NCBI GenBank assembly: GCA_022113835.1
Contig: JAILWY010000014.1
Coordinates: 5,023,501 to 5,087,500, forward strand
Length of the DNA: 64,000 nucleotides
Source of the DNA: Atopsyche davidsoni
Lineage: Eukaryota; Arthropoda; Insecta; Trichoptera; Hydrobiosidae
Direction of reading: 5' to 3'
Made by a program: the position numbers and the translations under genes. How positions within the stretch are numbered: the first letter of the stretch is position 1; each line of letters opens with the position of its first letter. The notes under the pieces were generated by a model, which saw nothing but the letters and a program-made list of their open reading frames with translations, searched no databases and was not told the DNA's origin. Positions 25,121 to 39,000 of this stretch are shown piece after piece.

Positions 25121-28100
25121 GAGACTCGCATCCGGGGTGTTACTACAATGTGCCAAATATGCAGATTTCTATTCTTGAATCTCATTTCATTTTATAACGA
25201 TATTTTATGTATATATATTTATATATAGATAATATATTTTTTTTTTTTTTTAATTTTATTTAAGATTTTGACGCTTTCTTAATAACTTGGTACATTCAAT
25301 AACGTATTTTTATTTCTGAATGAATTGTTAGCCGATTTATATTGTAAAGTGGACTAGAAGGGACGCCTAAGACTTTGATGTAACAAAAAAAAAACGATAT
25401 TTTAGATTTCTTCTCTCTGTAGAAAACATCAATATTTTTCGACGAAAAGTTTTTTTTAAATTTATCTTATACATACTCTATTTTATGATATTTTTTGCAT
25501 GTATTTAATTTTTATTTGTTTTTATGATTTGTTTAGCTTCAAAATATTGAATGCATAACTGATGCTCACGGATTCAACTGATGCGTCTCAGTTCTTTCTA
25601 CGGTATCCTATTACATTCGTTTCGTTTCATTAGGTAATCCCGATTCGTGTAACTTGCTCACCCTTACTCGCAGTACAATTTCTTTTATTACGCTTTCACA
25701 TTTAGTACCTGCTGAAATAATTGTTCAAAATAATAAATTCCTTTCCCGATACCGGCGGCTGATATTCTCAAGCATTCCGAAGCTGTTGTTAGAGCCTTAT
25801 CGGAACGTTGACTTTTTATTGTTTATTTTATTTAAATTAAGATTAATATGCGAGATTGTTTAATTTGTTGACACGCTTAACATTTGGTTGGATTTTGATA
25901 CGTCCATTCATCGTTCTATAAATCGTTTATCTTTATGTCTCCCTTGATTTTATCACACCATAAAATACTGTTTATTTTAAGGTCCATTACATACTTTCCA
26001 ACTTAAATTATGTGCTAATTTTTTTTCAAATACTTAGTGTTTTTACATCCAGCAAATAATTTTGAGTCTGACTGCTATTTTCATTGTTGTATTTTTATTC
26101 ATTCAATATATTGTATACCATAGTTAAACATGTAGAGGTATGTTAGGTGAAAAAATTCGGAAATTCTCGTACATATTTTTTTTTTGGAAACTCCTCAATT
26201 TCGAATTCATCGTCAAATTTTATTTTCCGCGTTCAGCCTGATGAAATACGCGTACATATTTGCTTGCGAAATATTTCAAAATGAATATCCTTATATGGAA
26301 TCCTGTATAAATTTAGTCAACTACTCAAGTAATAATAGTAAACTTTACCAAGATATGAAATAGGGTATTTCCTTTGGTGAGGTTAACATGTTAATAAAAT
26401 ATATGTTAAATAAATATAATATGAATAACGTCTATGGGAGTTTTCAAGGACAAAAACAATTTGTAGTACCATTTTTATGTGAAAGTGAATACGCCTACTC
26501 AAAAGTATATTTTTAAGGATCCTTAATTATTAAAAAATATTTTCATTGTATGTGATATTAACTTGCATTCTAACATTGTACAAAGCATATTAAGTTCGAA
26601 GCTGTGCTTATTCGAATAAAATTACTCATTTTCATTTCTTCCGCACATTTGCATTTTAGAAAATCGAAATGAAAACAAAAAAATTTATTAGATGATTTAG
26701 AAATTTTCTGTATAGTAGTTTGCGTCTTCCAACGTTTCGGTCCTGGTGATGTGATCATTTGCGGCTATTTTTCTAAAAACCACTACGCAGCATAGCACCC
26801 AAGAAATTCCAAAATTATCTCTGAAACAATGGCTCCCAAGCCCTACAAAAACATAGAATCTACTGTCAAATCAAAATGAGAGTTTTTAAATATAAATGAA
26901 TATTTGCTTTTCTGGCTCTTGAATTGTAGGCATCCATTGTTTTTATTTTCATTCGACGTCCTTCCGAGCGGACGTCCTTCAGCGCCGGGAGTCTCCGGAG
27001 CTTGAAACTTTAAAAGTTTAATCGACAGTCAGGCCGGCGGGGCTGGAGGGCCGCTTTAGAACGTTAAGCCTTGTAATTGATCGCCAAGCTTTGAACGCAC
27101 GACAAGAAACATTTTTTTAAAGTAATTTGGAAAGTTTCTATCACCGGGGGATCTGCAAGAGTAAAATGTAGACTAGCGGATACTTTTTATCGCATCTGTT
27201 TTCTCTCAGATAATTTACACATAAGTATAATGATAGTATTTATCATTCAAGGAATCAGAAAATCCATTCTCTTATTTTTTTGTCATTTTCTATTAAAGAG
27301 TACACAGTTAGTCCTCAAACAATAATCGTTTTCAATGTAATTGTAACATGCACGTCATTTATAAAATTTATCAGCGTGCAAGCCAACGTGCAAATGAATG
27401 AGGTTTTATATTACTGATCGTTTATCTATATCAGTTAATTGCTGGCATTCTCGCTGTCCGCTGTGCTGATATTTTTAATTCCTTTTCTTTTAATTCATAT
27501 TTTTCTACGTGTGTGTTTTTATCAAATTAAATTTTGCTATCAAATAAAATGGAAAAAAATCTCAATGACGTGTTACAGAAAGCATATTTTTATTACAATT
27601 TTCGGCTTTTGTGTGGCAAAAATGCGGGAAATAAATAATATGCGGCAGACAGATTCCCCGGCCGTAAATCATGCCGTAATGATGTCAATTTATGAGGAAC
27701 AATAATGTCCAATAAATTACCTGGACTGTTTGCGTGTATGACAATTATTCATAAATTAGTAACTTGTCATCCTTTATCCGTAAATATAATACAAAATAAA
27801 CACTCCGATATCTCTATGGGGCGGTATACCACTGCTTCCCATAATATTTCTATATTGCCTATGTTGAAAATAAGATAAAAACCAACCGACGTCGCCAGTG
27901 GCGGCCAGAGAACACGTCTCCATTCTTGGAAACCGTCATCAATCAAGAATCAAGGCAACCATCTGTGCGGATTTAAAAAACATGCACAACATCTTAAAAT
28001 TATATTTATTAAAATGTTGACCTAATCATTATTTTTTTCGTTTATTATTATTTTAGCGCAGGCTACTTTCTTAGATCTGTGTGTCAATGTTTACAAAAAA

Positions 28101-31100
28101 CTTATTTAATAATTAATTATATAATAGTTTTCATGAGGCATGTGGTTTGTTAACTTATTTTGTGATTGTTATCTTCATTGTTTTTTTATTATTCAATTGT
28201 AGATATATGAGAATCTTGATATGATTTTAAGTTGTTACTTGTGCTTAGTATGCTCCCCAGTAGTCCGTCGGTTACTTATCTTCTTAAAATGAACGAATTA
28301 TCAACCCTTTAATTTATTGTAGTTACAATATGTTTAGCCTCTGTTTCATCTTTTAATTTAATAAACGTAAACTTCATACTCAAACAAGAAATATGAATAA
28401 CCTTTTATGAGCTTTTTTGACTGGCTGGAGAAGCTCTTGATAGGCTACTTACAAACATGACTGGCAAAATCCAAATGTTCATATCTCATAGCCAAATGTT
28501 TGTTGTGTGTGTTTTATTTATTAATAAATACGATTTCCAATATAATTACGCTACATTTTTAAGAATTTAAGTTCATATTTTAAGATCAGTTATTAAATAG
28601 TCTAGATGTGATTGCATCTCCAATAATGATGCTGTCCATAGTTCACGCAGTGACAGCTCGTCGCTCGGGGTGCGTAAATTTATCGAACATGTGCCTAAGG
28701 GCGCGTGGCCTGGGCAAAGGCTAGATTACAGGCAGAATTGTTTTTTTTCTGTGACCACAGCTGAATAAAGAGCACATCACTCCTTTTGGCACATTTCAGC
28801 GAGTGGAGTAATTCCGGGTGACGCGGCATTTCGCGCGCAAGAATTTACTTTAATCTTTTTACTCGGCGCGCTGAGCGTATTTGTAATTTGATGTGTTCTT
28901 TATTATTCGGGATTTTTTTTCACCCCGGAAATTTTCCCCCGTTAGTTTTATGGGAAACTCGTTTAGGGTGTTTTTTTTTTTTTTTCTTTTTAATAAAAAG
29001 CAGACATCATTACTTAAAACTTTATGTTTACACGTATTTTGTCATGCAACTTAATTGAAATTTCTTGCCAAATTTTCTTAAACTTATTACAAACACTTCA
29101 AATTGCATAGCTCTCTTGACTTAAAAGTTTTGTGTGTAATATAAAATAATAAAATAAATGTTTTTAACCTTCAAAAGCTACTAGTTACTTAATGAATACC
29201 AAATATATTCAGTTTTGTTTTACATATTGTCACATCTTTAAAAACATCCGAAATCTTCGGGTGTATATACTTATATACGAGTACAATGGTAGTTTAAAAG
29301 AAGAAAAAAAAACAATAATATGTAATACTTTCACATATATTCTGCTAACTATTCATAATTCCTGGCTTTATTTATTTTTAATAAATATGGATCAAAAGCT
29401 TTCTTGGAGTTGTATTTGGGTCATCACAGCAGTGAAGTACTCACGAGAAGCATACACTCTTGATGAGTGGCATGATTAACTCGTGGCAACTTTTCTCCCG
29501 ACGTGTGAAAAAGCATTCCTCCCGAGAGCACAAGAGTCTCCCACCGCGGGTCTTGCACCAGAACTGTCGGCTGATGATGAAGCTCCTCCTTCCCCGCTGC
29601 AGCCAGTTAATCTGCCGAGCGAGCTGTCTGAAATTTGATAAGCTTCCCGTAGCACTGGAAATGAAATGCATATATATTTATTACGACCAGCTGAGCCACT
29701 CGGTGTTGCCCGCAAATAAATGAAAATTACTGCACATTCAATTTTCAATGGATATAATTATAAAAAATAAGTTGATTCGCTATTCGCTTATAACATCAAA
29801 TAATTTTTTTTTTTATGACAAATATTTAAACACGAAAACTTCATATTAACGCCTTTAAAATTTAAATTATTTTAAAATCAATTATATATTTTATAATAAT
29901 ACATTGTTTATTATTTATTGGTTTTGTTATTTATTAACTTAAATAAATTCCATCTTCATACGCAGGTTCAATGTTTGCTTTCGAAGATTCCGTTATTTTT
30001 CTAATGCGCTAAAAACAAAAATTGTTACTGATCTGATAATGTCAAAATTTAAATATTTACACGTAACAAGAGTAATTATATAAGAATTATGCTTTTAAAA
30101 TATGCTTCTGTATCTTTTTAAATAAGAAAGCCTACCTTTCGTGTCCTTGTTTTTTGGCACCGACATTCGTTATCATTAGCAGCCTGCTAAGTATTTCGGT
30201 ACATTATCACGCAGCCCCTCCCCCGGGCAGTTATTGCCGAGGAGGCGCCTCGCAGCCCAGACAAAGGAAAGATTAAAATCTGCGGTTCCTCTAATGACGC
30301 ACCAAGAGCCGCCGCTGCGCTTCTGGAAGCAGCAACATTACCAGAAAGCTGCTTTTCTATGAAGTACGATAACGATGACAAAGCCTTATAGCTTTCCTTT
30401 AAAGTCAACATCGTCGAATATTTAAGGCTTTTGAAGTTGTAAGTTTATTGAGTATTTTATGTGATTCCAGTAAATGTTCTCAGAACGGATTACGAGGAGT
30501 TACATTTGCTATGTCTGTGATTACGGCAGTTTTCTTTGTAAAGATACAACCCCTCAGGGACCAGACGTTTGGTCCTGTTGGGTTGAGCCTATTTTTTTTT
30601 TATACAAAAGAATTGCATATGTTTTGGTTTTAAAAACAGTATAACAGATATTTTATTTATAAGGATAATAAATAACATGTTGCAAATTTAAAAAAAAAAT
30701 TATAAAATTATATACACGACAAATACAAAGGCATCACCTAAAAAATATCAAGAATTTCCTTAATCTAGAAAAAATATTTTTTTGTAAAGAAAAATTAGTC
30801 AATTATATTTCAAAGTACATTTATGCATAACTATTTGTAATATTTGGCTTATTTTAATACAGAACTACTTCCTCGGGTTTGCCGGTCTGGAATTTTGTGG
30901 AAAGATCTGGAAACTGTGGGTTTTCTTTCAATTTCCAACTTATCGCTTCTCTTTGTAGCGCTGGATTTCAATATTTAATAATACAATGTCGAGATTTGTT
31001 CTTATTTCCTTTTGAAGTGTTCGTCTTCTGAGATAGAAATTATACTTTTACGTCCTAATGAATTTTATATTTTGTTTATTTTGTATTCTTCGAGAAAATC

Positions 31101-32499
31101 AGCTATTGTTATTTTTTGTAGAAAATTACCGAAGTTCTGTCTTTTGAAAAAATGCCAAATCAAATTAAATTACTCCAAATAATTTTTTTTACTCCATTGA
31201 CACGGCCTTACAATTATGTTCATTTTTATTTTAAATAAGAATACACACGCGTACTTATATACTTCTGTGCCTTTTGTTAATTTTTATACACAATTCAATT
31301 AAATATTTATTATAAATTTAAAAAAAAGTTTAATAATTTTGGAATTCCATATTAATTTTTTTTCCAAAAAGCTTTTTCGCTGGTGACTTTTTCGTTTGTC
31401 TTTTCGCCCGGCTCTGGCTTGATCCCTAAAAGACTATCTCTTTAGAAAATTAAATAATAAAACGAGCTCCACATGGTTTTCCGATGGGAAATCATCCAGA
31501 ACGTTCTTTACCGCATCCGGTCCTGTTTTTCCTTTATTCTGGTACCAGGCGCCCGGGACCTTCTCGGGCTGCGCCTCGACTGCCTACACCCAGCTAGCGT
31601 GCTCTCGAATAAGAACTAGATTAATTAAATAAAAACTCATGTACAAATGTTATTTAATTTTTGACATATAAGATGCACTGACATTTACGAATAAAACCCT
31701 GGAATATTGTAAAAAACGCATTCTTCTTTACTACGTTCAGATAACTTGCTTTTTGTACAAGTATATGCGATGTGAAATTACGATCTCAACTAAATAAAAT
31801 TAGTATTTTATCAAACATCAAACAATGCTTTAAAAAAATAAACGTATTTCACCATTTTTCTTATCCCAAATCTTGTATATTAATTTTGAATATAGCCATT
31901 CATTTTTTGCCTTTTAAACCTACACGACTTACTTACACGGGAATGTCCCGCCGCGGTCCGTGTGAAGCGCTCGTATTCCTGCCATATTATTTTGGTATTA
32001 ACAAAAGACGCCATTTCGCCATGATGGCCGCGGGTCACGCCACCACAGGTGCTGCGTGTCACTTGTTCGTACGCGCTAGTGACAGCAGCTGGACACTTTA
32101 TGGTGTATTACATGGTCAATTCTTCTTCACAATACTGTCGCTTGATTTACTTTTGAAAAAAAATTGTCTCAGTTTTTCAATAGATTTGTGACGTGATACT
32201 TGAAAGTTCTTTTCAATGATGATTGTAATAAGGAATGTGTTTTCTTTTGTAAGCACACGGCTCCGGGGGTGAATTTCTTCGATCCACCCTAATGTATACC
32301 TTTGGCGAGGCAATAATCGTAAATGTACCGGTGCTGTCGGTCTTTTCAATTTTCTTTATTTTCTTTTTCGTCCATCACGCTACCGAGAACTTTTCCCCTG
32401 GAAATATGCGTTTTAATATCGTGCCATTGACGCTTGACTGCAGCAACTTTTACATCATAATTTGTTCGACATCAGACAATGCGAAACTTTTATATGAGC

Positions 32500-32815
32500 A
32501 CCCCCGTCCACGGTACACCCTCCCGGTGCTGCGTCATTTAGGGAAGCAGCAGAGGGTAGTCCTAAAAATATATTTTCTCGCCTGCCCGATCCGGTACGCT
32601 GGCAGACTTTATGGCACTCGGCAGCGTCAGTTGTATGGCTCCAGCGTGAAGTTACACAAATTACGTGGCGATGCGATAAAAGAATATAAGGCCGAGGAGC
32701 AGACCGTCTCGGGGCCCGCGCAGGTGGAGCTGGCGGAAACTCCTCGCGGGGGCTGCGGCCAGAGAGACAGCTGCTGGGCTCGGAGCACGCTCGAGCCTCC
32801 TTCCGGTTGGTGACA
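32500..32815. other. Large GC/CpG-rich intronic islet
   Basis: One of the longest islets, very rich in G and C towards its end, set in AT-rich intron. It supports open frames on both strands (173 and 122 codons), which shows that low stop density, not coding, is the cause. Neither frame looks like a known protein. It could be a cis-regulatory element or an alternative promoter. Confidence 0.4.
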
Positions 32816-34571
32816 AAATACAAACCGTTATGCTTACTCTCTAACGGTTGTACACGGAGTGTCTATTTTTTGTAGAGCTTATACAATTTGCAAATATTAT
32901 AATAACAAATTAATATCTTACTATCAATGAATCTCGGCGTCGTTGAAAGTTTTTTTTTTTTACTTTAATTAAGTCGTTCTGTCTGGAGAGCTTTAACGAA
33001 TACTATAATATCTTATGTTAAATTCTTATTTTAGTCATTTTTTATTTTTTATAACTAGATTTATTTTCAATGGTGATAGTCCAATCGTTCTAATCGTGAG
33101 AATGTTAGTAAAGCTTTTTTTAATTACTTATTAAGCTGTAAAAAAAATCTTGAATGCACTATAAAAATATTAATTGCAGTAGATGCAGCACTCGGTGTCC
33201 CGCTACTTTTGTGCGTTTCTTGTATACAGTGGTGCTCGGAATTGTGTATTTTTGCTCGCATCTCTCGAGTCATTACCGTACTTTACGCTCGCGCAGTTTT
33301 AAATAAAACATGACATTATTGTAAATTTTATCGCGATATTAAGTTAATTATTCCTTTATTTGCTTGCGAGAGTGGTTAAATATTAAACACCGCCATTGTC
33401 TTGAGTTACGGCCGCGCATATCTCCGTGTCTTATATTATATTTCTGAACTTTTACGACACGATAACTTCGCTACTAAAACGTTGCACTTAAGATTCGCCA
33501 TTGTGCGACCTCCGCGCACCGACTCTCATATCCCCAACACGTAATGAAACGACGTGTAATAATGGTAATTGAATACAACTTACTCTTTTTTTACTTATCA
33601 AAACACGTTTTTTTTGTATATATATATTTTATACGAAAAATTTTTCCACCGTGTTCTTGAGTAAATTCAGTAAATTAGCATGAGGCATATTTTTTGTGTT
33701 TTCTCTCTATCAAAAATTAAAAATTATTTCAACATGTTAATTTTGATCCATTTACAAATATACATCGATTAAACTTTTTGACAGTTTTACTATCAAACAT
33801 TTTATGTTCGGCTGTCCAAAAACGGTGCTATTCGCAGTAAATTTTATAGAATACACTTGTATGGACATCGATTACTTCACCCTTGCTATGTGCCTACTTT
33901 TACAAGTATGTAGCCTGTCGCTCGGCTCGTATAAGTCAAACAAGTGCTGTATCGTGATGGCTTGTTGGGAATTGCCTGCGGTCCCTAAGCCGGGCGGTCT
34001 TAAGTCGTCTCCCGCGATGTCTAGATCTGCAGAGTGCCCTGCGAGGGCGGCGGGTGGACCTCCCTGAAAGACGTTACACGAGGGATGGAGATTGCGACCG
34101 ACTCCGGTCAGGGCGACCTTTTGTCGGCCGGGCATGTAATAGCGCTGGACAAAGTCGTATTGTTACTCCAAGTGCTGCTTTGTAATAGGACTTAAAGACA
34201 ATTACGTCAAACATTCTTTTCTACACTGGTTTATAATATTTTTTGTATAATGTCATTCATTAATAATTTTTTTTTTTTTTGTTACAGGTAAGAAAGAGTC
34301 TATGCTTACACTAGAACTTATCAAATCATCACCAGGTTTGCTCTTAATAGTTGTTTTTACGAAAATTTGTATCAACTTTTAAAATTAACGCAGAAATTTT
34401 TGTAAATAGTTTTCTGTGTAACTATGTCTTGGTCAATTTATTTATTTCAATAACAATTAAAAACACTTCAACTCGTTTTCTATTGTAAGATTTATTAGTA
34501 AAACTTATACAAGGAACCCTTGAAGTATATCGTGATTATAATTTATCCCAGAAAATGACTATAATCTAGAT

Positions 34572-35095
34572 CAGTGGCTCTCAAACTCTTTTGGCCCACG
34601 GACCCCTTTTCATAGTCAAAACATGCCCACGGACCCCCTTTGATAGTCAAAACTTGCCCACGGACCCCCCTTCATAGTCAAAACTGGCCCATGAACCCTC
34701 TTTCATAGTCAAAACTTGCCTACGGACCCCCCTTCATAGTCAAACTTGCCTACGGATCCTGGGTGAAAAACTACATAAATTCATATTATAGACTAGTTGG
34801 TGCAAGTCTACTCCATTGCGTTCCTGAATTAACCTACTTGACTCACCGCGACGCCTGTTATTACTTGTATTTTATGCACCTGTCTATATTTATATTTTAC
34901 TTAGGACGTAAAAATCGCTTATAATGTATTCATTGTTATTTATTTTAACTTCCATATTAATAAAAATGTGTCGCAATTTTTTTTATTTTATATTAAACCT
35001 TGCGCGGATTCTTGGCGTTATTCGGGGATTCCCAAATCGATTTTAATTTTCTAAGGACCCCCTGGGGTCCGTAGGGACCACTTTGAGAAGCACTG
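34572..35095. mobile_element. hAT-type MITE, copy 2, with expanded tandem units
   Basis: A 524-bp element related to 892-1348. The left end is CAGTGGCTCTCAAACTCTTT and the complement of the right end is CAGTGCTTCTCAAAGTGGTC. An 8-bp duplication ATCTAGAT flanks it (34564-34571 and 35096-35103). After the left end there are about five copies of the CACGGACCCC...CATAGTCAAAA unit, against about two in copy 1. That accounts for most of the length difference. There is no coding capacity, so it must have moved by a transposase supplied elsewhere. Confidence 0.93.
34592..34760. repeat. Tandem array inside MITE copy 2
   Basis: About five imperfect units of roughly 30-33 bp, each with a [CT][AG][CT]GGACCC-type core and CATAGTCAAA. 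They differ by point changes (for example GATAGTC in the second), so the expansion is not brand new or the units were already diverse. Subterminal repeats in hAT elements are known transposase-binding regions. Confidence 0.85.
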
Positions 35096-35103
35096 ATCTA
35101 GAT

Positions 35104-35835
35104 ATACAAAAACCGACACTCGGTGACCTTATTTCCGGCATATCTTGTAAAACATCAATAAATTAAAGAAGGCTTCTTGACCGGGCATCGGTAACGGCGG
35201 CATGGGATGTCCCCCGCCCGCGCTGGTAATCTCCTTATCGGCCGCCCTTAGGCCCGCCCTGGACCGTAAACATGCCGCGCCAGGGCGGGATGCAGTTTTT
35301 GCGCCCCTACATTGTTTTTGCCGCCCCCGAGCCTCATGCATACGTAATCAGGGGACCGGCGGGGGCGGGCGACTTGCGCGACTGTATGCCGCAGATTATG
35401 CACACCAATCTCTCAACTTAATTATGGGAATTGAAACCTTATCCTGCTAGGTACGTTTAAGCGTGTTTTGTAATAGAATACCCTGCGTGCCTAAGAATCA
35501 AATTGATATTTTAATTAATAGTTTGATTAACAATGGTAATATCCACCGTGCCTAATAATGCCTAATTTGATACTCAAATAAATATTTTTATTTTAATAAG
35601 TAATAACTATATATATTTTTTTTTTTGGCGTACTAATATTAGTAACGTGTTCATGTTGGCGATACTAGTGGTGTCGTAAAAAGTTGGAAATATTAAATAA
35701 GTTTTTGAATACTTTAATTATTAGTTCAATTTTTAATAAATAGAACCCGTCGTATCTAATAAATAATGAATAATCGCTGTTATCAAATTTCAAGCTTTGC
35801 GGGAGTAGGTAAAAAAAATATTTTAATTTAAAGGT
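35104..35835 (+). other. Pgant intron 2, between MITE copy 2 and repeat copy 2
   Basis: It contains a GC islet at about 35180-35400 with high CpG content, followed by AT-rich DNA. No gene is seen. The frames on both strands over the islet are of similar length and are regarded as chance. Confidence 0.55.
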
Positions 35836-35839
35836 TTTT

Positions 35840-36022
35840 TTTATTTATTTTATGTTATTTACAATAGTTCTTAGGGTTATGCTTACAATACGGTATGCGG
35901 CTAACTCCTGTTTCTGCGCGCAGGTTAAGGGGATTACAGGGTGTGGTTTAAGTGGTTATTGAGTATGCGTACTTGGGTTATTGAGTATGTGTAGGGAAAA
36001 ACATGTGTAAAAAACCATTTTC
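35840..36022 (+). repeat. Unclassified dispersed repeat, copy 2
   Basis: The partner of 3400-3595. It shares TTTACAA, GCTTACAATA, GTGGTTTA and ATGTGTAAAAAACC in the same order. This copy has an internal duplication: GGTTATTGAGTATG occurs twice (about 35953 and 35974). Ends are not defined by inverted repeats. Confidence 0.5.
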
Positions 36023-39000
36023 CGGGAGTAGGTTATGTAGATATTATATGTTATCGTTTTATAATTTGTTTTGAATATGCTTGTTAATAACTCGCATGAG
36101 TGCCCGTGGACCTCCTCTGTGGCTGGCGTGGCGAGAGTGGATCTCTCGAGGAGCTTTCCGAAGGCTCCTCACAAAAGATCGTTTTTCATTCTGCCCCTCG
36201 CTAATGGAACCTCTACACCTGTTTAATAAAGTCCTTACGCACCCTTTGTTGGTGTTCCCGAGTGATTTTTTTTTACGCTATTTTCTCATCAAAGCGCCCA
36301 TTCTTGTATCTTTTGTGCGAATCCTCGAGTATCAACAGCAATTCGAAGTAATTTCGTGAATTCTTTTTAATACGGTTTTGCGGTGAGTTCAAATTTAATA
36401 TGTTTTATTGTATAAAATAATCGTCTCTTTAATACGATAAAATCACTGCTTTGTTTCTGTCTTAAGTAATTTTTTTAATAAATATTAAATTCATTTTTCA
36501 GTTAACGATCGGACATACCAATTACCACGTATCTGATAAGGTGTTTTGTGTATTTGTATTCAATCAATTTGAAAGTTGCAAATTAAAATTCAGAAAAAAA
36601 CATTGTAAATTTAAACAACTTTAAAGTACAAATACACTATTAATTGCGTGGCAATCTGAAAGGATATTAATCGACTCGGGTCTATTTAAACCGACGGTAC
36701 TGGCGGAGTTCAGCAATACAAGTGAATTTAATAATTCAACACGTCATGACTTGATGCTACCCAGAGTGTACCATCACAATCTATCCGAAAGCAATTTACG
36801 TCACGAAACGGTGTTTTCAATTAAATACATACATCCACCGGTGGTTTTGGCGCACGGCGATGTGATCGCATCCACATCCGATATCCGACATCAATTATGA
36901 TATAGACAATATTCAATGTTCAAACAATCATATTAAGTAGATAGGCCTGTCCTTTGCCAGCTCAGGTTTCATGTATTGTTTGTTATTGGATTGACTGCTT
37001 TGAAAGTATTTATGTTCGAATAAAATAATTAAATTGATTGATTTTCGGTATTTTGACAATTTTTTTTTTTATGTAGGAATTTTTTTTATTGTAGCTTTGT
37101 CAGATCTCAATGTTTTTAAAACCTTACAATAAAGTGTGTTTCAAAAACATATCACCGAAAACATGTATATTCAGTGGAACAAGAATTATTACCGCGGTAA
37201 ACATTTACTTAAAAATAAGAAAAGTTTTAAATTAACTATTACAAAAAATATCTTATCTATGGTGCTGTTTTTAGAAAGCAAAGGAACTTTCAATGTCATA
37301 CAGGTAAAAATTCTGTACTACCTTTTTGATTAATTTTTCAAAATTCAAAGCAAATCTGTTTTTATTGACTGTTTTTGTCGTCTTCTCAAAAAAATATTCA
37401 AGGTCATTCGCATTGCGAACTTACAATATGCAAAACTCGAAAAAATTAATACATTTGTTCATTTTTAAAAAGTGTGTCAATCATACAGATTTATTCACAT
37501 AAAATTATTTAAGTAGTCCATTTTAAGATTTTAGTCAATACAGTTATATAAAATATTGTACATATATTTTTTATATCATTGTTGAGTTTCAAGATTTTAA
37601 GTTTATCAATTCATTATGATGATACTGCGGGTAATTTTAATAAAAAGTAATATTTATATCAAATTGCGTCGTTACGAAGTTGATATAATTTGTCACATTC
37701 GCGGTTTATTACTAACATTATGAACTTAGTTACGGGGGTGTGGTTTTATTTTAACAAGACGCCATTTTGTAGATAGTATTCGTCTTAGGGGTGCTTAAGG
37801 GACTTCCGTCTGCCAAATAGATTCATCTTAAGTGCCTTACACTGTTACAAGATCCTCTCTCTATACTGCCCTTATTTTCTTCAAGCTCGGTCCTCCTGTA
37901 CGAGATTCACAAAAAGAGGAGAATTTTCTATCTGATTTGGGAACCGAAGACCGCGACGTTAACTGCCTAACACAGGATTTGAGTTTGAGATTAAAAGTAC
38001 AGACGAATTCCTTACTTAAATCTTCTCTTAGATAAACATTGAGCATATTTATATATTTAATATGTTAATAACACCAAACTATTTTTATTTTAATATCATT
38101 TCTGTGAATGTTTTCAAAATAGACAAAATATTGTTGTTTTTTTTTTTTTTAAAAAACAATAATCTTATTAAAAATATATATTTTAGTTTGCTCTTCTTTG
38201 ACATGTTGCTTTACGTCGAGCTTTTGTCATTCCTTTTGTACTATTTAAGTACTGAAATGCACTTCTATTTGACATGCTTTATGCTCTTTTAAAAATTTTA
38301 ATGATGTAAAGAGATTTAACTTTACACTCGTACGTATAGCAAAACGTTTGTTTCCTTTTAGAATCATTAAAAGTTTTTGCTAAAAATAAAAATATATATT
38401 GAAACTTGAGAATAACGCACGGACGTTTTTTTTTTTTTACTCGCAGGTCTAATGGGACTTTTGATTTGTTTTATCTGGTTAATTAGGGCGCGGGAGGTCA
38501 GCCCCGCCGCCCGGCCGGAAAATTTAAATTGCTTGCAATTATTTTTCCACGGACATTAGCTCGCACGACCCCAAACTTTTAGTTTCCGACGGCTGCTTCT
38601 TTTGGAGTAATTTTGACGGCAGCGTAGCGAATCGACTTTTACCTAACCCTCCCCAACCTGATACACTCCATAAAACTTTATATGCCTTATCGTGCTCACG
38701 TATACAATGTTAAATAGTCAAATCATCGGAACGAAAGCATTAATAAACAGCATTCCACAGTAGACCAGTTGAATATGTTACACCATATATTTAAGCGAAG
38801 AACGGAGATTTCGATAGTGATTATATACTTCCTAGTATTAAGCCATTTACATTTATTGATAAAATAACACTAATAAATATTTCAAACACACCGCGATATT
38901 ATACAAGCCTATCCTTGTATTTTTTTTAATATGTAAAAGGTTGAATTCCTAAAATAATTATTTTAAAATACCACTTAATATTAAATAACATTGTATTTCA

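Larger units (their letters stand above)
22640..34563 (+). other. Pgant intron 2, middle segment
   Basis: AT-rich, with GC islets at about 22920-23225, 24885-25140, 26955-27070, 28640-28880, 29490-29700, 30205-30330, 31385-31610, 31945-32060, 32500-32815 and 33955-34140. It contains the minus-strand hairpin repeat (23771-23816). The many open frames in this segment coincide with the islets, where stop codons are rare, and none has recognisable protein character. A splice-like TTTGTTACAG at about 34279-34288 is followed by AT-rich, stop-rich DNA and no coding signal. Confidence 0.55.

Noticed and set aside
26730..26760. Third possible GAAAC hairpin motif on the minus strand (CCGAAACGTTGG)
   Set aside because: Only the GAAAC core is shared. 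The stem and flanks differ from the two accepted copies.
32292..32813. A 173-codon plus-strand frame
   Set aside because: It overlaps a GC islet where stops are rare on both strands, has no recognisable domain and lacks clear splice or start context.
34270..34320. Splice-acceptor-like TTTTTTGTTACAG within intron 2
   Set aside because: The sequence after it is AT-rich with early stops and does not fit the Pgant protein, which is already continuous from exon 2 to exon 3.
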